A stretch of 64,000 bases of DNA, from positions 10,055,001 to 10,119,000 of the forward strand of contig NW_025062478.1 in the NCBI RefSeq assembly GCF_000002995.4. The letters are read 5' to 3'. This document shows, in pieces, positions 13,801 through 27,325 of this stretch. Position numbers and translations under genes: made by a program. The notes under the pieces were generated by a model. That model was given only the letters and a program-made list of their open reading frames with translations. It did no database searches and had not been told where the DNA came from. Each line of letters opens with the position of its first letter. Position 1 is the first letter of the stretch. Source of the stretch: Brugia malayi (lineage: Eukaryota; Nematoda; Chromadorea; Rhabditida; Onchocercidae).

Positions 13801-15125
13801 ATACCCCATCAGACCTTACTTACTTAAATAATTTAATTTAAATTAATAAATGATACAATAAAACTAAGAAAAAAATAAACAATAAAAATTTTTGATTTGG
13901 AAAAAATCAAAAGGCAAAAAAAAAAATTTTCTTATATAAGAGAAAAAATATGAAAATTAGCAGCAAAAAAAAAAAAAAAAATAAAATGAAATCTTTCAAA
14001 AACAAGTTCGAAAAAATTGAACTTCTCATTTTCTTTCTTTTTTAAATGACAAATAGAAAACTAAAATTGAAAATTAAGAGAATTGTGACAATTTTACAAA
14101 TGAAAATAAAAAGAATCAGAATAGATAGCAATCAAATATAGAAAACATTCAAAAATTTTAATTTCAAAAACTGTCAATTTAATTTAAATTCAAATTAGTT
14201 GTAAATAATTTAGACCATACTTAAATAATTTAAATTACTCATTGATACAATAAAACTAAGGAAAAAAAAATAAAAATTTTTGTTTTAAAAATAATCAAAT
14301 ATTAGAAATGCATATGCTTAAATCAAATGTTCAAAATTTGATATTAAATAAAAATATCGAGCAAATGAGACAAATTCCACTCATTCAATTAAATTTTGAT
14401 AGAATATTATAAATGAGAGTAATTATTAATTACTACTTATTTAGTTGCCTTAAGTAAATTATTAATTTACTTAAATTTACCTTTTAATTTACTTTTTGTT
14501 TTACTTTTTCTTAAGTTACTTTTTAAATTCATAAAAAAGTTTTTTTTTTTTTTTTTAAAAAAAAAAGAGAATTTGTAGGAAAAATAATAAATTAGCAAAA
14601 TATACTTAAACTTTATAAATTTCATTAAAAAATTTGTAGGAAAAGTAATATATTAACTAAATATGGGTTTGTATATATATATATTTATAAAAGATAAATA
14701 TTGAATTTTCTCTTTTTTTTTTTCTTTTCTTTTCTCTTTTTTTTGTTTGTATAACTAAATTTTAAATAATCTTTCAAAAAGAAAAAAAAAAGAGAAAAAA
14801 TGATTGATTTCACAAATGGAAAAGAAAAATATTTTACATATGCATTGAAATTTTTAGTGAATTTCAACAAAAAAAAAAGAAAAGAAACAAAACAAAAATA
14901 AAAGAAAATATTTTGTTTTAAAAACTAAAATTCATTTTTATTACTATGAAAGAATTTCAAATCAGATTGAATTAATTTAATATAAAAAGTTTGTTAAATA
15001 ATAAATTCCAAAAAAAAAAAGCAGATCATTGATAAGAAAATGATAGATTAACTAACAGATAATTTATAATTGAATTGTAAATTAAAAAATGAAAACAAAA
15101 CTATATGATGAATTGTATTGATATC
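10327..15125. other. AT-rich non-coding stretch
   Basis: No convincing exon on either strand. It holds an ATT microsatellite (about 10838-10884), a GAATGAATTTAATTAA repeat field (11270-11590), GA tracts (about 11795-11872 and 12198-12232), and duplicated CTAACCTCTGACCTTTGTT words at about 13426-13481. Confidence 0.5.
11270..11590. repeat. degenerate tandem repeat, AATTGAATGAATTTAATTAA core
   Basis: About five imperfect units of roughly 55-60 bp made of nested GAAT and TTAA words. It ends in AATA/GAAT tetranucleotide runs at 11555-11595. Related GATCGATGGA words flank it on both sides (11190-11240 and 11605-11670). Confidence 0.75.
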
Positions 15126-15179
15126 TCAGATATTAGATTTTGGGAAAATATAACAGAATGTTATCACATTCAGGAAATA

Positions 15180-15560
15180 CGTTAGCATGATAAGATAATC
15201 ATCGTTATCAGTTATCAGATCCGGAAAGAATGCAACAAGACGGTGTGAGGTTCGGTGAGAATGCAACAGGATGGTATAAAATCCGGTGAGAATGCGATAA
15301 GATAGGATCAAATTCCGTGAGAATGTAACAGGATGGTATTAGATCCGGTGAGAATCAGGTGGGTGAGAAAGGTGCCAGATCCGGTGAGAATGCAACAAAA
15401 CGATGTCATACCCGATGAGAATGAAACAAGATGATATTAATCCGGTGAGAATAAGATTCGGTAAAAATGCAACAAAACGGTGTTAGATCCACTGAGAATG
15501 CAACAAAACAATGTCAGATCCGATGCGAATGCAACAAGACCGGATCAGATCCGGTTCCAG
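15180..15560. repeat. GC-richer degenerate tandem repeat, about 33 bp
   Basis: Around eleven units with consensus GATCCGGTGAGAATGCAACA followed by a variable AxGxTGxxA part. Units vary in length and several carry substitutions or deletions, so this array is older than the 37-bp array at 48410. Its base composition (about 43% G+C) stands out from the surrounding 80% A+T. Confidence 0.85.
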
Positions 15561-16809
15561 AGTTGAATATAACATGACAGGATGATATCAGTGTTGTCAG
15601 AATCGGAATGAATTTAACGGATAGAATAGAATAGAATGGAAAGAACCGGGAAAATGGAAAGGAAATGACAAGTTGTTATCAATGAGTTACTGAACGAATA
15701 TACCGCAATGACAGCTGTTCGAAATTCATTTGTGATAAGTTAAAAGTACTTTGTTTCAATTATCCAAAAATAAAAATAAATTCCTTTCTTCTTCTCTCTG
15801 TTTTTTTTTGCTATAACAAATTTCAATTAATTTCAACAAAAAAAAAAAATGTATTTTTTTTTTAGTAATCGAGTCATTAGCAAATAATTAAGATGAATAA
15901 TAGAATTAATAAAGTGCGAAGATAATTATTTGATAAGCATTAATAACAGTTATTATCAGTAAAAAATTGATAAATTTAACTTAATTAAAATATGATATAA
16001 TAGAAATGAGTTACTCAAATATAAATGAATAAAAATTATCAACTGCAAGTGAAAATTGAAAAGATTTGATAATAATAGCAATGAAAGTAAGAAAGAAAAG
16101 TAATAGTAAAAAATTTAAAAAAATTACTGATGAATTTTAATTATTAATAAACTCAAATTGAAATACAAAAATTAAAATTTTATCAATAAAATCAATTTTA
16201 GTAATGAAATGATTCAAATGATACAGTAATTAGTAGTGTAAAATAATTATTAAATTAGACATTTTTGTTATAAAAATATTTAAATAAAAGTTTAAATTTA
16301 ATTGTAAAAATGCTTCATAAATTTTTTCTTTCTATTTTTATTACATTTTTATAATTAAAATGAATTATTTTACAATAAGTTTTTTCGTTCTTAAAAAAAA
16401 TAAAAAAATTTGCAAATAGTTTGAAAATGTTAATTAGATGTTTGTACAGAAATTAAATAATTGGAATTGGAGTAATTAAATTAAATGGAAAATAAAAGTT
16501 AAACATATTGATAAACTTACAAAAATTTGATGAATTCATTTTTTTTTTTCACATAGCAAAATTTTATTGCTAAAATTAGTACCAATTTCAAATGTTCAAA
16601 TTGAAATAAGCAAAAAAAAAAGTCATCATTAAATTTATGCTAATGAAACTTTTATTTGACTTAAAAAAACAAAAAAAACATTTTTTTTTTTTTTTTTTCA
16701 AAAATATTTCCATTTTAATTTTTAAAATAATTCAAAGTTTAGAAAAAAGAAGGCAAAAAGTTATGAAAAAATTAAACAATTAGAAAATTGTAAGTTATTT
16801 GTAAATAAT

Positions 16810-16840
<31 letters not shown>

Positions 16841-17872
16841 TAAATAAACGATAGTATCATTTAGCATTTATTCATTTTATGATTATTATAAAAAATATGG
16901 AAATTTGATAAAGTTAATTTTTAAATTTTTGTAAAACAAACTTATTAAATTTTCCAAAATTTCCTTTAAGGTTTGCTAATTATGCAAATTAAGGTTAGGA
17001 AAATTTTTTTTGTTCGAATTATGCTCTAATTGAATAAATTTAATTAAAATTGTAACATTTTAAAATTGCCATTTATTTACTTTTTTTTGCTTTTAAATTT
17101 CGAAAAATTTTACATTTCAAACATTTTTCAATTTTTTCTCTCAAAATTAAGCATAATTTTATAATTTTAATTTCAATAATGAAATTTTTACCAAACATAT
17201 TTTATAGTATTAATTTCAATAATAAAAAATTTTTTTCGTAGTTTAAAGTTTAATTAAAAAAATTTTTTTATGTCAATTTCAAAAAATTGATTACGTACTT
17301 CTCAAGAAAAAGAAATGAAAAAAAAAATTTAAAAAAAAAACAAAATGGAGAAGTGGACTAAGTCAATGGAGAAAAGTTATACAAAGTAAGTTTTCTGATA
17401 AAAAAAAAGTTATCTTTGGAGTTTTTAATCATTTATCAATTTTAAAAAATTAATTGAAAAAATTAATTTTGAACACAGTGTTAAGATAATAAATTATTAT
17501 CAAAATTTAAATAAATTTATTACTTTTTTTTATTAATTTTAATTAATTATTATTTGATAACAAAAAAAAAAAAAGCAAAATGGAAAAAATTGAAAATTTT
17601 TCACATATTTTTTGTCTTATTTATAGTGAGAAATGAATGATTGATGAAATATAAAATTCTCTTTTAATTTTTTTTTTTCCAAAATTCGCTAAAAGCAAAA
17701 ATGGAAGAAAAAATTTTTAAATCCTTAAAAATGAAATGAAAAAAAAAAAAACGAATTAAATATATTGTGGCGTTCGATAAAGCCTATATAAGAGCATCAA
17801 AGATAAATTACTTCCATCTAATCTGCTATTAGTTTTTATTGATTATAAGCAAAAATGTTTGTGGAATTGAAT

Positions 17873-17935
17873 TGGATTGGCTTAGCTTAGCTTGGCTTAG
17901 CCTAGTTTGGCTTGGCTTGGCTTAGCTTAGCTTGA
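17873..17935. repeat. GGCTT/AGCTT pentamer repeat
   Basis: About twelve copies of a 5-bp unit alternating TTGGC and TTAGC with one TTAGCC. It resembles the nematode telomere unit TTAGGC only loosely, because the period is five rather than six. Confidence 0.85.
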
Positions 17936-20383
17936 AATTTGCCAGTACTCTTCACTTTCTTTGTGTTTGCTTCCATTCTTTTCAGAGATGGAAATGAAAT
18001 CCAAGAAGGAACAAAAAGGCAACGAAAAAATAATTAAGTTGCAAAAAAAAAAAAAAAAAACGAGAAAAAATTAAAGAAATAATTTTAATATCAAAATTTT
18101 TAATCTATAATTAAAAGCAAAATTGAATAAAAATGATAATTTGATTTAGCAAAAGAAATAGTTGAAATTAAATTAAATTGAGCGAAAAAATAATAATTTA
18201 AATTAGCAAAATAATTTTTCATTCTTTACAAAAAAAAAAAAAAAAAAGGAATTTAACTATAAATTTAAATTTTTGCTATATCACAAATAATTATCAGATT
18301 GAATTTTTTTTTTTTGATGAATCATAAATAATTATCAGATTTATTTCATCTCGTAATGTCATTCTCTTACAATATGCGCAATATGCGCACTAGGCGCAAT
18401 ATGTAAGTGTTATTTCCGATTTTTTTTTTTTTTTTTTTCTATTTTTAGTAAATTTTTTTACTAAAAGCATTCATTCTCATTCATCAAATGCATTATAATT
18501 TTCAAAAAAAAAAAAAGAAAATGTCATCGTATTTTCCTATAAATTATTTATTTTACAAAAAAAAAAAAAATTTTTTTTTTTTCTCAGCTCCGATTAGTAT
18601 GTTTGCATGAAAAATTTTTCAATTGCAATAAAAATTTTCAAAAAAAAAAAAAAATGTAAATATAAAAAGGTTACAAAAATGATTTGTGAACAATTTTTTT
18701 TTTAAATTTTGATTCATATATTTGATAGATTTTCATATGTATTTGACATTATAATTTGTTTATTTTTCGTATTAAACATTTGGAAATTTAAAAAATTGAA
18801 ACACAATCAAAAATTAGAAACAAAATTTAAATTTTATTTCGTTTTTTTTTTTTTTTTTGAAGTGCAAATAATGAAAAAAATGATGTGATTGAAATATTTG
18901 TTATGTAATAATTTTCATACATTGAAAGACTAAATTAATTAATTAATTAATAAAATTAGTTAATTAATAATACATAACGCTGAGATAATTTTAATAATTA
19001 TTCAGCAGCAAAATTTAATTAAAATTATTTTAAAAAGTTATTTTGAAATTGTAAATAAAATAAACTGTAAATTTAAATAAAATAAATGTATCAGAAATAA
19101 TAAAATATGGATAGATATAAAATTTCAATACTGATATTCTTTATAATAATTAAATATACTAGGTAATACTATTATTCACCGACTAATTATTAATTATTTT
19201 CATTAATTACCAAAACTCAATAAATTATCTTTTACAAAAATAATTCTCACCAAATACTTTCAAATTTTAAGATAAATAAATTTTTTGAATAAAATAATTT
19301 GTAATAATATTATTTTTTTATTCTTTTTTCACTTTTATTTGTGTGTTTAAATTTATTTAAAAAAAAAAATGCTTAATTTATTTAAAAAATTATAAATTAA
19401 TTAAAAATTGTTTAATTGATTTTATATTAATTTGACAAATTTGTTTATTAAATATATGTGTTAAAAATTCATTTAAATTTGCCAATTTTATTTTAAAAGA
19501 AGGAAGAAAATTGAATAAATAAAATAAGGGAAATGTTTTTGATAAAATTTATTGCTTTTTGCTTATTCAAAATTAAATAATTCATTTTAGTATGATTGAA
19601 AAAAAAAAAATTTTTTTTTCTGTTTTTAGATGGTGAGAAAAATTGAATGTTAAGAAATATATTTAATTCAAATTTTATTCCAAAATTTCTTCTCTATCGA
19701 TGATTATTCCAAAGAATGAAAAAAAAAAAAATATTTTTTTTCTCACAATAATACGAAATGTTTATGTATTTGTTTATATTTATAAAATTAAATTTTTTTT
19801 TTTTTTTTTTTTTTTTTTATAAATTAAATATTAATTTAAATAAATCCTATAATAATAAAATATTTAAAAATAAAAAACAAAAAAAAAACAAATTTAAAAA
19901 TTATATTTAAAAATTAATTTAATAAATTGACATAATGCAAAAATTATATTTCATTTTAAATTATTTTTTAAAATTGTACAATTTTTTTTTTTTTTTTTCA
20001 TTCAAATACAATATGAAATTATGCAAAAAAAAAAAATTTTTTTCCTCCCAATTTTTTTTTTAAATTAATTTTTAAATTTTAAATAAAACCAAAAAAAAAA
20101 AATTAGAAATGATTCCATTTCATACAATTATAAACCATTTGCAGAAAATGAAATGAAAATTCGGTGAGATTTTTTTTTTAAATGAAAGCTATAAAAAAAA
20201 AAGAATGTAAAAATGGTTTGTGATGATAATTCGATGACAGCTTAAAATCTATTTTTCATTCCTCAATTTTACCCGCTCTTCGGGCTTCTTTTCTTTCCCG
20301 TATTTCTTTCTTTCATTCAATTCATTCTTCGCTTTTACATTCAACTAAAATCATATCTAACAAATTGTTAAATACTCAAAAAA

Positions 20384-20422
<39 letters not shown>

Positions 20423-21806
20423 AAGAAAAGAAAAGATTTTTTTTATTTTATTTTTATAACTTTGTCAAATTTCAATTAAATAAAAAAATGAGAGAAAAAA
20501 AAGGAGAAAATAATGATTATAAGCCATTTCTTCTTCTCTTCTTTAATTCTTTTTTTTAATATCTAAAAAAAAAAAAAAGAAATTTAATGTTTCGGAATGA
20601 AAAATTATTGAATTTTTGCGTCTAGGTTTAATTAAGAATTTAATAAAATTAAAAAATTTCAATCATTCAAAAGAGAGAGAGAGGGAGAGAGAAAAAAGAG
20701 AGAGAGAAAGTATTTGATAATATATTATTGTTTATTCTATCATTTTAATTTGATTGAAATGGACAATAAATTTTGGTAAAAAATCTTTTTCTGTTTATTT
20801 ATTAAATCAAAATTTTTTGAAATGATTTAGTTATTAATAATATAATGAAAATAAATTTAAAATTTGTAAAATTATTATATTTGTTAACTTTATATTATTT
20901 TTATTCCAAATAATAAAAAATTTCAGTAAATAATTATTAAAATATAAATAAAAGTGAAAAATAAATAAATAAAGTAAAGCGTTCAAATCATATTATCATC
21001 GTAATTTTTTACTTTTTTTTAAAGAAAAAATATTTTAATTAGTATATTATTCAAAAAACACAATGAAATTGTAAAATGCAATAAACAAAAATTATGCAAA
21101 TTTTTTATTTTCTTTTTTTTTCCTTTGCAAGCTTAAATATTTCATTTTTTTTTTGTAAAACTTTATTTTATTTTATTTTTTGAATAAATGAATTATATAG
21201 AAATTAAATGAATGAAATTTTTTTTCTTCTATTTATGATTTATATAAGAATTAAATGAATTAAATTACTGCCTAATTTTGAATTATTATTTTGGTAAATG
21301 AAATAAATTGAAAATAAAAAAGAGAAAAGTTTTCAAATTGTTTGTAAATGATAAAATGAGACGAAAATAATTACTTTTTTACATTTAAATAGTTGAATGA
21401 ATGCAATTTTATGACGAATGAATTGTTCGAATTCATTAATCATTGATAGAAATTATTTCTTTCATTTAAATTTTCCAATTTTAATTCATCGTTTTTGCTA
21501 CAAATTAATGTAATTTTGTGCTAATTGAATTGATTATTATAAATTTTTTATTGAATTGTTTATTCTCGAATTAAATTATGAATATTAACTTTTTATATAA
21601 TTCATTCAATTTTATACTTTTTAAAACACTTATCAATTGTTTTTTCCCACTCATTATATCATTTTATTTCTTACCTTCGAATCGATTAAATAAATTTGAA
21701 TTTGAAACAGTGGAATAAAAAATTCTGCCATACTGAAAAACTAACAATAATAATTATAAAACTGATAAAAAGTTAATTTGTTTTTTCGTGGTAATTGGTA
21801 TCATTC

Positions 21807-21807
<1 letters not shown>

Positions 21808-21857
<50 letters not shown>
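21808..21857. repeat. AAT trinucleotide microsatellite
   Basis: An almost perfect AAT run of about 16 units, followed by a looser AAT/AAC-rich region to about 21960. Confidence 0.9.
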
Positions 21858-21860
<3 letters not shown>

Positions 21861-22217
21861 TGATAATAATTAATAATAACAACAATAATAAAATAATGTG
21901 ACAAATGTAATAAATAATAATAGGTAATAACAATAATTAATAGCAATAGTAGTGATAATAAAATAATCAATTGATCAGTAATCAACAGATTAATATTTGT
22001 TTTCATTTAATTTTGAATTGTTTATTAAAACTAATTAGTTTATACTATTGATCCAATCGAGTCGAAACAAAAAAACAATTCAGTAAAAGTTATTTACTAA
22101 AAAAATGCAAATTAATAATGTATAAAAGATATCTTTTTACCAAAAAAGAAAAGAATAAATGGACAGAATTTATAAGTAAAAGTAAATAATCAATAAGTGA
22201 AGAAAAGGTTAATAATT

Positions 22218-22236
22218 AGCCTAGACTTTCTAGGCT
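22218..22236. other. hairpin, 8-bp stem with 3-nt loop
   Basis: AGCCTAGA and its exact reverse complement TCTAGGCT flank CTT. There is no T-run or other sign of an RNA gene. Function unknown. Confidence 0.4.
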
Positions 22237-22692
22237 TCATTTCTTTTACTTTTCATTGTAAAAGTTTTTTTTTTAAAAATGTTTGCATTTGTTATGCATT
22301 CATTTGTAATAAAAATAGAAATGTGACAGATATAATTTACTATTTATGAATAAAATAGAAAAAAATCTTTCGTGGAGGAAAAAAGTAAATGTAAGTAAGT
22401 AAGTAAGTGAGTAAGTGAAAAAAAGTGCATCGTTTGCAAATGGCATAAATTATATTTGAATATTAAATTACAAATAATTTTAATCATTAGCTAAAAATAT
22501 AGGATTAAGCTTAAATTAATCCTTAATTTGATTAATTCCACAGTTTTATTTTTTTGAAAATTTTCAAAAAAAAGTTGAAAAAAGGTTGCTTTATTTTATT
22601 TTTTAATAAATTTATTTTGTCCTCTATTTTATAAATAATACATTAATAATAGCTATAAGGCAGTAGGCTACATTTATATTTTCTTAAAAATA

Positions 22693-22882
22693 AATGAAGA
22701 TAACAATGAATTGAAATTATTTTAAATTGCATAAAAATGCATTAAAATTATTTTAAAATGCATAACAATGAATTGAAATTATTTTAAATTGCATAAAAAT
22801 GAATTGAAATTATTTTAAAATGCATAAAAATGAATTGAAATTATTTTAAAATGCATAAAAATGAATTGAAATTGTTTTAAAT
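22693..22882. repeat. 31-bp tandem repeat, about six copies
   Basis: The unit reads GCATAAAAATGAATTGAAAT then TATTTTAAAAT. Copies differ at one or two sites. It lies about 50 bp beyond the 3' end of the choline kinase locus. Confidence 0.85.
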
Positions 22883-22928
22883 TGCAATTCGTTCCTTTTT
22901 TTTTTACTTTTTTACTAATTCAAATACT

Positions 22929-25900
22929 TTACATTTCTGATTTCCAATAATAATACAATGCTAAGCGATCAAATGCATATCAAAATGATCAAAATTTGTT
23001 TGAGTAATTTCAGCATGTTCAAATGACCAAATTGCCCAAAATAAATGAGGAAATGCTGCAAATTGACGTATTTCATTAATAAATGATTGATTGAAATTTC
23101 ACGATCAATCGATAAATCACGGATGCATTGAATTCTCTTTCCATTATTATCAACGCAAATCTAAAATATTTAACAAATGAAATTTTATTAAATTAAAATT
23201 TAAAAAAAAAATTTTTTTTTTAATTGTCTTAATGTATACATAATTAATTATATCATTTAAAAATAACAAATACTTATAAAAATAATTTTTTGCATATTTA
23301 TCCTTTACAAATCATATTGATACATTCCAATTGGTTATTATAAACATTTAATTTATTAACTATCTATATTTATTAGTCATTTAAATTTATTAATCATTTA
23401 AATTATTAACCATCTAAATTTATTAATCGTTTAAATTTATTAATCATTTAAATTGATATTTATTAATAAAATTCTCATTCATTTCTAATATTATTAATTT
23501 AAATTTTAGTACCACAATTTATTACGATAATTTGTAAACGTTTTCTTTTATTTAACATTTTAAATCTATTTTTGATGATTGTATTATTTTTATTGAAAAT
23601 AATATTATACTTAAAATTAAACAGTAAATATTTTTGGTGACAATTAAATGACAACTAACTTTCATTGCCTCATCAATATAGGCACTAATATATAAACGTT
23701 GAATTGCTTCATTTGGCCATTGATTTTGTTTCACTTCATAGTAAGGCCATATGTTACTTCGTTATGTAAACAACATTCGACACAGTAATGACATAAATCA
23801 AACCACTAAAAAAAAAAAAAAAAAAAATATTTTTGATTATTTATAAATTATTTAAAAAAAAAACTTTTAAAATAGGTAAAATTAACTGTTGATTCTTTCA
23901 AAAAATAAACGTTAATTATTAATAGGTAAAAAGTTTGTTAATTATTATTTATTAATTATTTTAAAGGTAAATAATTATGTATTTTTATTGTTAACTATTA
24001 AAATTATCCTTTTAAAAAAATAGTGTTTTCTTTTTATTTAATTACTATTTATGAATAATTTTGTAAAAATAAACTAATAGGTAAAAATTTCCTTCCAAAA
24101 CTTTTATGAATTAATGCAAAGTTGTATTTAAAGAAAAAAATACGTTTAGAATTATTTACTTCATTTCATTTTAGTTTAGCAAAAAAAATTTAATTTTAAT
24201 TTCAAACATTGCTAAATATTATTTTGATTCAATTTGCTTTCTACTTTTAGATATATTTACTAACCATACAAAAGTTATGTTATTTCAAATTTTAATTTCA
24301 CTTTCCTATTTTATCTTATCAAAATTATACACAAAAGATTTTTTTATCTAAAATATCTAAAAAATTGAAAATTTTTGAAAAAAAAGTGAAAGAATAATTA
24401 ATTAAATGTCAAATAATCTTAATACATTTATATACCTTACTTATTACCTTAATTTTAATTAAATTAAAAATTATTTGAAAGAAAAAGGAAAAAAAAAAGA
24501 TGAATAAAAAACCGATAATAATAACAGCCATATTCATAATCAATCAGAATAATCGGATCTTCATCATCTTTTCGACCGATCAAACCCTGATCAGTAATTT
24601 TGATACCATCACGTAAAGTAAATTTCCTTCCTGCAAAATTACTTATCACATAAATATTTAAAGTTTAATACTTAAAAAAAAAGAAAGAAAAAAAAAATTG
24701 TCTTACAAATAATTAAAAGTTAAATTTTTCATTTGTTCAAATTAATCTAAGAAAACAAAAAATGAAAAAAACGTTTGAACTTCTTTTTTAATTTAACAAA
24801 AAGAAGGTAATATCATTATAAGATATTAAAATATGTTTAAATTGTTTCGAATATTTTCATTGTTTAAAAAAATAAAAATAAAAATTGATAGTATTCAAAA
24901 AGATCAAAATTTGAAATATTTTAATTTAATTAAAATTTGAAATATTTTAATTTTTACAAATTGAAGTTCAAAAAAATGAATAAACACACATGTAAATCAT
25001 TGTTACTAAAAACAAGTGGACTACCACTTTGCGCCAAGCATTTCTTGCATATCTCCAATTCCTCTGCTAATAGATCAATAGTGATAAGATCAGGATACTG
25101 TAATGAAAAAAATATAAATGAAATGAAAAATTAGGAGAAAGCTAATTATGATAATAATGATAATAAAAGAGAACAAGAAATAGAGATTAGATGATAGTAT
25201 AACTTACGAGTACTTTATCAACTTTTGCGCTAATTATGATAATAATGATAATAAAAGAGACAAGAAATAGAGATTAGATGATAGTATAACTTACGAGTAC
25301 TTTATCAACTTTTGCGCTAATTATGATAATAATGATAATAAAAGAGAACAAGAAATAGAGATTAGATGATAGTATAACTTACGAGTACTTTATCAACTTT
25401 TGCGCTAAATTATGATAATAATGATAATAAAGAGAACAAGAAATAGAGATTAGATGATAGTATAACTTACGAGTACTTTATCAACTTTTGCGCTAATTAT
25501 GATAATAATGATAATAAAAGAGAACAAGAAATAGAGATTAGATGATAGTATAACTTACGAGTACTTTATCAACTTTTGCGCTAATTATGATAATAATGAT
25601 AATAAAAGAGAACAAGAAATAGAGATTAGATGATAGTATAACTTACGAGTGCTTTATCAACTTTTGCTAAAGTAGTATGCATCGGATAATTTTGTGTTTT
25701 CCATCGATCTGAACTTCTCAACCTTTCGATCATATCATCAACAAATTGCGCCAAACGACATTCTTTGCTAATTGGCATATCTAATGAATGTATTCTTGCA
25801 AGAATTCGACCAACTTCTTGTGCAACACTAAAATAAATATTTTAACTAAATAATTAAAATTGAAAAAAAAAAAAAACATTACAATTAAAATAAATATTAT

Positions 25901-26317
25901 TAGATTCTTTAATCTAATTATTATTAAAAATATATGAGTATTTCTCGAGGACTAACGTGAAATACGCTTTCCCAAAAAGGAAAGAAAAATATTTCTACGT
26001 GAAATACGCTTTCAAAAAAAAAAAAAAAAATTAAATTAGCAAAATACAAAATATTTAACCATGCTTTGCAATATTCATCATTGGTAAGCGGACGTGATGG
26101 AATATATTCTTCAAAACGTCCACCAGGAAATATTCCCAATAAACGTGGACTCAAACGTCTATAAAAAAGTAAATTAGCAGAGGAATATATCAATTATCAA
26201 ATTATCATTAAATTAATTATCATTTTTAACATAAAAAAATTTTAGAATTTATTTTGGATTATTTGATGCAAAATTACTAATATAATATGCAATATAATTG
26301 AGAAAAAAAGCTAACTT

Positions 26318-26350
<33 letters not shown>

Positions 26351-27325
26351 TGACTTATGATTTTACAAAATACTTAAGTTACTTACTGCAAAATATAAGT
26401 AATAAATAAGTTTGTGTAATAAATAATAAACAAAATGAAAAACCTTTCTGATAATACCGCCGTGATAATACCTTCAGGTAATTCGTTATTTTCATTGAGG
26501 ATTTTCATAGATACGAAGAATTACTTTATGCAATGATTTGTTATATTCAAATTTCATTTCATCTGGTAATTCCACCATTAAAAATTTTATTATTTGATCC
26601 ACCTCTATATGCTTTTCCAGTTATATTTAATGAAAAATTTACAATTTTAATTAACTTTACAACAAAAGTAAGAAATTAATTTAAGTGAGAGTAACTAAAA
26701 TCCAATTTTTACTCAAACATTTGAATGCTTTAAATTCTAAAAAATTATTTTAGAAAATAATTTCCTTTTTTTTTTTTTGATGATATTTTTTAATGAAAAA
26801 GATAAATGAAAGACTTTTCACTCATTAACTAAATCAAATTTTCAAATAATAATTTCAAATTTTTTAAAATTTGAAAAATTCAAACAATAATTTCAATTTA
26901 AACTACAAATGAAAATTTAACTTTAACATATCAAACAAATTAAACATTTTTTATATTTTAATGAAATTCGTTGCAAAAAATAATCATTCATTTAAAAAAA
27001 AAAAAGTGCAAAAAATTTGCAAATAATTATTATAAATGAATTAAATAAAAAAAAAAAAAAATTTTTTTTAAACATAAATTTATAGCTAATAAATAATAAA
27101 GTGAAAAATATTTTTATTATTGAAAAAATTTCATTTATTTATGAAAAAATAAGATAAACAAAATAAAATTAACCTTTGTGTTGCAATGCGAATTTGCTCA
27201 GATGGTACTGTTGTCCAAATACCGCCAAGATATGTTGCGCATAATTGACTGAGCTTATTTCGAAGTTGTAAATCATCAAATGATCGACCAAATATACATT
27301 TTAAAGTATTTCGTTCATCAGTCAT
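22929..27325 (-). pseudogene. choline/ethanolamine kinase with seven apparent frameshifts
   Basis: The family phosphorylates choline or ethanolamine with ATP, the first step of the CDP-choline route. Eight minus-strand exons are visible: 27325-27174, 26604-26444, 26158-26060, 25827-25647, 25097-24990, 24630-24513, 23805-23660 and 23160-22929. Hallmarks are YLGGIWTTV near the start, GGSNNKIF, LLGIFPGGRFEEYIPSRPL, GRILARIHSLDMPI, the Brenner-type NNDLH-EGN motif, then ILIDYEYGCYYYR-FDL and HLFWAIWSFEHAE. Removing the indels would give about 399 codons, a normal family length. All splice sites look sound, but the frame breaks near 26582, 26496, 24618, 23801, 23749, 23079 and 22971, mostly one base lost in a short T/A run. 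The Brenner-motif His is Asn. Exons 1, 3, 4 and 5 are intact. Either a decaying gene or uncorrected sequence errors; neighbouring genes have no such breaks. A TTCTAATAG acceptor lies five bases before the ATG. Confidence 0.85.
25137..25668 (-). repeat. 88-bp tandem array carrying the kinase exon 4 donor, six copies
   Basis: Six near-identical units (spacing 87, 88, 88, 88, 88). Each holds, on the minus strand, about 25 nt of the end of kinase exon 4 (GCAAAAGTTGATAAAGTACTC) plus the GTAAGT donor and about 55 nt of intron with GATAATAATGATAAT words. The outermost copy at 25640-25668 is joined to the real exon and differs at one base. The array fills most of intron 4, leaving only about 40 nt before the exon 5 acceptor at 25098. 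Confidence 0.93.

Larger units (their letters stand above)
15561..22928. other. long AT-rich stretch without a recognised gene
   Basis: Dominated by poly-A/T. Small structures are a TTTA run (about 16812-16846), a pentamer field (17873-17935), a GA microsatellite (20382-20428), further GA tracts (20675-20710), a TAA microsatellite (21808-21857), a hairpin (22218-22236) and a 31-bp repeat (22693-22882). No open frame has protein-like composition. Confidence 0.55.

Noticed and set aside
17873..17935. Possible interstitial telomere repeat (TTAGGC)
   Set aside because: The period is five bases (TTAGC/TTGGC), not six; no TTAGGC tandem is present.
21773..22006. Leu/Ile-rich minus-strand frame of 77 codons
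   Set aside because: Translation of the AAT microsatellite.
24937..25134. Plus-strand 65-codon frame
   Set aside because: Shadow of kinase exon 5, whose minus-strand frame carries the conserved NNDLH motif.
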